Made by a program: the position numbers and the translations under genes. Shown here in pieces: positions 61,090-64,000 of a stretch of 64,000 nucleotides of DNA. The stretch comes from Halorussus salinus. Lineage in GTDB: Archaea > Halobacteriota > Halobacteria > Halobacteriales > Haladaptataceae. The stretch is taken from the NCBI RefSeq assembly GCF_004765815.2, contig NZ_SBIS02000008.1, positions 1-64,000 of the forward strand, given 5' to 3'. Under the pieces are notes generated by a model. It worked only from the letters and a program-made list of their open reading frames with translations, made no database searches and was not told where the DNA came from. Numbering within the stretch: position 1 is the first letter of the stretch; every line of letters begins with the position of its first letter.

Positions 61090-62742
61090 ATGGCAGACGG
61101 CGAAGCGGAATCCGGCGAGCGCGCAGGAGACGAGAGCGAACGCGCGGACGACGGCGACGAACACGCGAACGGTGACCAGCGCCGCCAGCGAGACCGCATC
61201 GCGACGCTCCGCGAGGAGGCCCGCGAGCGGTGGGGCCGGGCCGACGACGACGTGGAGTCGGCGGCGGCCGACCTCGCCAGCGACGACCCCGAGGAGCGCG
61301 CCGCCGCGGCGTGGACGCTCGCCGAACTCGCCGAGGACCCCGACGACTCGCGGCGCGTCCCGGTCGAGTCGGGCCTCGCGCCGCTGTTGACCGACGACGA
61401 CGAGTGGGTCCGCCGGGGTGCCTCGTGGGCCGTGGCGAACGTCGCCGACCACCATCCCCACCGCGCCCGCGGCGCGCTCTCGGCAGTTACCGAGAGTCTG
61501 GACGATTCGGACCCGCTCGTCCGGGAGAACAGCGTGGTCGCGGTTGCCGACGTGGCCCGCGAGTACCCCCACGCGGTCGAACCCGTGCTGAGTCGCCTCG
61601 CGGACCTCGTGCGCGACGAGGACGGTCTCGCCCGCCGACGCGCCGCCGAGACGCTCCGGCGACTCGTCACCCGACTCGACGAGGACGGCTTCCCCGAGAC
61701 CATCGAGGCGACGCCCGACATCGCCGACCTCCTCGGGGGCGACGCGGGCGTGGTCGCCGCGACCGACGACGGGGGCGAGGGCCGACCGGTTCGAGTCGGC
61801 GGCGCGGACGACTCGCCGGACGACGAGGGCGAGAACGCTCGCGGCGGTCGGAATCGCGCGACGACCGACGACCGCGGCCCGCCCGACCAACTCCCGGCCC
61901 CGCCCGAAATCGACGCGGCGCGGGGCGACTTCGAACACCTCGCGGACTTCGGCGACGGCCCGCTGACTACCGCGGCGAAGGTCCGCGCGCCGTCGCTGTC
62001 GGAGGGCGGCCAGCGCGTCGTGGTCGTCTGCCGGACGCTCCGGGCCGACGCGGGCGTCTCCCCCGCCGACTTCGAGGAGGCCCTGCGCGCGTGGGCGGCC
62101 GTGGACGACCATCCGCACGTCGCGCCCGTCCTCGCTCGCGGCCCGACGCCGCGGCCGTGGCTCGCCACGGAGTTTCTGGACGGCGGGAGCCTCCGGGACC
62201 ACGTCGGCTCGGTCGGCTTCGAGCGCGCGGTCTGGTACGCTCACTGTCTCGCCACCGCGGTCTCCCACGCCCACGCTCGCGGCGTCGTCCACGGCGCGCT
62301 TCGCCCGAGCGCGGTCGGGTTCTCCCGGACGCTCGGCGCGTGGCCCGTCCCGAAGGTCGGCGAGTGGGCCTTCGGCGACCTCCTCGGGGCGGTGCAGGAG
62401 CTTCCGGCACCGCCCGCCTTCGCCGCTCCGGAACACCTCGCGCCCGACGAGTTCGGCGGGCCGGACTCCTCGACGGACGTGTACCAACTCGGCGCGCTCT
62501 GTTACGCGCTGTTCGCTGGCCGCCCGCCCTTCGTCGGCGAGACCGAAGCCGTGGTTCGGGAGGTCCGGGTGTCGGACCCGCCGCCCGCCAGCGCGTTCGC
62601 CGACGGGGTGCCCGACGAGATAGACGCCCTCCTCTCGCGGGCGCTGGCCAAAGAGAAGCAGGCGCGCTTCGAGACGGCCGAGGACTTCCGGCGGGAGTTG
62701 GAGGTCGTCGCGGGGAACCTGTCGCTGTCCTTCGAGTTGTAG
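61090..62742 (+). CDS. HEAT-repeat protein fused to a pseudokinase domain, 550 aa
   Basis: Residues 1-45 are acidic. Residues ~50-220 form HEAT repeats (ERAAAAWTLAELAEDPDDS, WVRRGASWAVANVADHHPH, LVRENSVVAVADVAREYPH). After an acidic linker, residues ~300-550 have a protein kinase fold: WLATEFLDGGSLRDHV, VVHGALRPSAVGF (HRDLKP altered at 401-406, no catalytic Asp), GEWAF in place of DFG (Glu425), an intact APE (446-448) and DVYQLGALCYALFAGRPPF. No conserved Lys in the VVVVCRT strand. Catalysis is unlikely; a scaffold or sensor role is inferred. Confidence 0.85.
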   Translation: MADGEAESGERAGDESERADDGDEHANGDQRRQRDRIATLREEARERWGRADDDVESAAADLASDDPEERAAAAWTLAELAEDPDDSRRVPVESGLAPLLTDDDEWVRRGASWAVANVADHHPHRARGALSAVTESLDDSDPLVRENSVVAVADVAREYPHAVEPVLSRLADLVRDEDGLARRRAAETLRRLVTRLDEDGFPETIEATPDIADLLGGDAGVVAATDDGGEGRPVRVGGADDSPDDEGENARGGRNRATTDDRGPPDQLPAPPEIDAARGDFEHLADFGDGPLTTAAKVRAPSLSEGGQRVVVVCRTLRADAGVSPADFEEALRAWAAVDDHPHVAPVLARGPTPRPWLATEFLDGGSLRDHVGSVGFERAVWYAHCLATAVSHAHARGVVHGALRPSAVGFSRTLGAWPVPKVGEWAFGDLLGAVQELPAPPAFAAPEHLAPDEFGGPDSSTDVYQLGALCYALFAGRPPFVGETEAVVREVRVSDPPPASAFADGVPDEIDALLSRALAKEKQARFETAEDFRRELEVVAGNLSLSFEL

Positions 62743-62824
62743 ACCGCCTTTCGAGTTTCAGAATCCGGATTCGACCCTCTCGCTCGGAGACGCGACGCTC
62801 TCGGGGTCGGCGCGGTCGCCCTCG

Positions 62825-63064
62825 CTATCGTCCGCCCGCCGGGCCGTCGTCGTGGAAGTACAGCACCCGCTCGCCCTCGCTTCTGGCGCGCTCCTCCTCC
62901 ACGTCGTACCGACTCGCGCACCGCCGCGCGTACTTCGTCAGGGCGGAGAACGGCGGCCCGCCGAACACGTCCGCCCAGCGGTCGCCCCGCGAGACGACGA
63001 CGCGCTGGTCGTAGGCTTTACCGCAGACCGGGCAGGGCGTCTCGTCCGGGTCGTGGGAGTGCAC
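62825..63064 (-). CDS. Small zinc-finger protein, 79 aa
   Basis: GTG 63064 (VHSHDPDETPCPVCGKAYDQ) gives a start just before the CPVCG knuckle; a second Cys is in KYARRCASRYDVEE. The longer frame upstream is antisense to the promoter of the next gene. Resembles the CPxCG-related small zinc-finger proteins of haloarchaea. Confidence 0.6.
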   Translation of the reverse strand: MHSHDPDETPCPVCGKAYDQRVVVSRGDRWADVFGGPPFSALTKYARRCASRYDVEEERARSEGERVLYFHDDGPAGGR

Positions 63065-63150
63065 ACCAAGCGATAGGTGCGCCGAGGCTTTCAATCTCCC
63101 GGCGCTGGCGGGGACCTCGCCTCCCGATTCGGACCGAATTCCGCCCGTAT

Positions 63151-63160
63151 TTAAGTATCC
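63151..63160 (+). promoter_or_regulatory. TATA element of the 63183 gene
   Basis: TTTAAGTATC lies ~28 bp before the ATG at 63183. Confidence 0.55.
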
Positions 63161-63182
63161 TCGATTCGTCGCCCCGACACGA

Positions 63183-63923
63183 ATGGCGCTCGCGCCCCTC
63201 ACCGCGCACGCCTCCGGCGACCCCAGCGCCGCGGTCGTCCACTTCCTCGCGTCGGTCCTCGTGACCGCGGCGGCGGCGTTCTTTGGCTACTACGCCGTCC
63301 TGAACCTCCGGCTGAATCGGTTGGACTCCCAGACGCCGTTCTGGCGCTACCTCGCGGCGGTCGGAGCGACGGCGGGTATCTACGGTCTCCTCGGTATCGC
63401 GGCGACCGTGGTCCACTCGCGGGCGCTGACCGCGTTCGGTCACGGGGCCTTGCTGTTCTGCATCGTCTTCCTCGCGTTCTCGATGCGAGAAGTGTACTAT
63501 GAGTCGGCGCTCGCGCCCGCCCCGGACGAACAGCGGTTCTCGCTGGAGACGCTCCGGCGCGTCGAGGCCGGGTTCGTCGTCGTCATCCTCGTGGAGTGGG
63601 TCGCGGTCCTGCTGGTCGAGCAGTCGCTCGTCGCGCAACTCGTCAAGGGCGTCGGGAGCGTGGCGTTCGCGGCCTACGGCGTCGTCTTCGCCGAGAAATT
63701 GGAGGCGATGGCGCGCGGGACCGCGCTCGACACCATCCGGCGACACCTCCTGCTCGTGTTGGTCGCGCTCGGGGTCCTCGGCGTCGCGGACCTCGGCGTC
63801 GTCGCGGGCCTCAGCCCCGTCGTCGTGCAGGCGACCGAGAGCGTCTTCGTCGTCCTCGTGGCTGGCTTCCTCGTGACCGCGACCGTCCGCCTCCAGCAGA
63901 ACGTCGAAGGATTGGCGCGGTAG
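63183..63923 (+). CDS. Seven-helix membrane protein, 246 aa
   Basis: Seven hydrophobic helices with short loops (FLASVLVTAAAAFFGYY, YLAAVGATAGIYGLLG, GALLFCIVFLAFSM and so on). No retinal-binding Lys pattern was recognised in the last helix, so it is not called a rhodopsin. Leaderless, with its own TATA element. Unknown function. After its stop the last 77 bp of the window hold no gene I can support. Confidence 0.7.
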   Translation: MALAPLTAHASGDPSAAVVHFLASVLVTAAAAFFGYYAVLNLRLNRLDSQTPFWRYLAAVGATAGIYGLLGIAATVVHSRALTAFGHGALLFCIVFLAFSMREVYYESALAPAPDEQRFSLETLRRVEAGFVVVILVEWVAVLLVEQSLVAQLVKGVGSVAFAAYGVVFAEKLEAMARGTALDTIRRHLLLVLVALGVLGVADLGVVAGLSPVVVQATESVFVVLVAGFLVTATVRLQQNVEGLAR

Positions 63924-64000
63924 TTCTCGTCGGGCGTCTCTTTCGCCGAACTGGTCGGAAACCATTAGTATCCGTGCGTGGTGGCCAACTCCGGGGGTTG

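Noticed and set aside
60649-62487. Minus-strand 612-aa ORF
   Set aside because: Antisense to the HEAT/pseudokinase gene, without recognisable domains.
63183-63923. Microbial rhodopsin
   Set aside because: Seven helices are present but no retinal-binding Lys or Asp/Asp pump motif is visible.

Overview
The window is a stretch of haloarchaeal chromosome (class Halobacteria). The evidence is high GC with strongly acidic proteins, a TFB, many twin-arginine signal peptides, a PGF-CTERM surface protein, bacterio-opsin-activator type regulators, and TATA elements 25-30 bp before leaderless starts. The genus cannot be fixed from the sequence alone. I see no rRNA, tRNA, CRISPR array, transposase or integrase.

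Layout. 1-5.8 kb (minus): cell-surface proteins, a very large FG-GAP seven-blade propeller on a Thr/Glu stalk that runs off the left edge, and a PGF-CTERM repeat protein. 6.2-9.3 kb: two Tat lipoproteins and small membrane proteins. 9.7-14.7 kb (minus): a complete branched-chain amino acid type ABC transporter operon with a fused LivH-LivM permease. 14.8-24.9 kb: many short units (flavin monooxygenase-like protein, tandem EthD protein, Gdx/SugE exporter, M24 protein, cupins, HD hydrolase, DsrE protein) and two copies of an unrecognised two-gene module (membrane protein plus ~41-residue protein). 25-29.6 kb: CPBP protease, NAD-sugar epimerase, an AT-rich interval with two tandem units each holding a 23-codon Cys-containing small ORF, a ThDP enzyme and a NikR-like regulator. 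30-36.5 kb: a tightly overlapped DUF4129 / membrane / DUF58 / membrane operon (minus), divergent from an HtpX-like protease. 37-42.6 kb: SufB without SufC/SufD, TatA, a second CPBP protease and TFB. 42.8-49.6 kb: a secondary-alcohol dehydrogenase, 2-oxoacid dehydrogenase E1 alpha/beta, an MFS transporter, a Xaa-Pro peptidase and an aldo/keto reductase. 49.7-52.1 kb: an I9-inhibitor-like protein followed by a Tat-exported trypsin-like protease and an exported bactofilin-like protein. 52.1-64 kb: a 1510-residue PAS/GAF/HTH_10 regulator, a MutS-like ATPase with an N-terminal HhH, a GT87-type protein, a HEAT-repeat pseudokinase and small zinc-finger/membrane proteins.

How the genes work together. 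Export dominates. TatA is encoded here, and five predicted Tat substrates lie in the window: three lipoproteins (one the Liv binding protein), the protease and the bactofilin-like protein. The Liv operon and the DUF58 operon are tightly overlapped co-transcribed blocks; most other genes look like single leaderless transcripts. Three copies of one intergenic repeat (near 6.0, 23.5 and 29.4 kb) and one hairpin-rich element (9.4-9.55 kb) are scattered between genes.

The best candidates for undescribed biology are the tandem 23-codon small-ORF units at 26.9-27.5 kb, the duplicated membrane-protein/small-protein module at 16.1-16.9 and 19.9-20.7 kb, and the inhibitor-like/Tat-protease pair at 49.7-51.3 kb.
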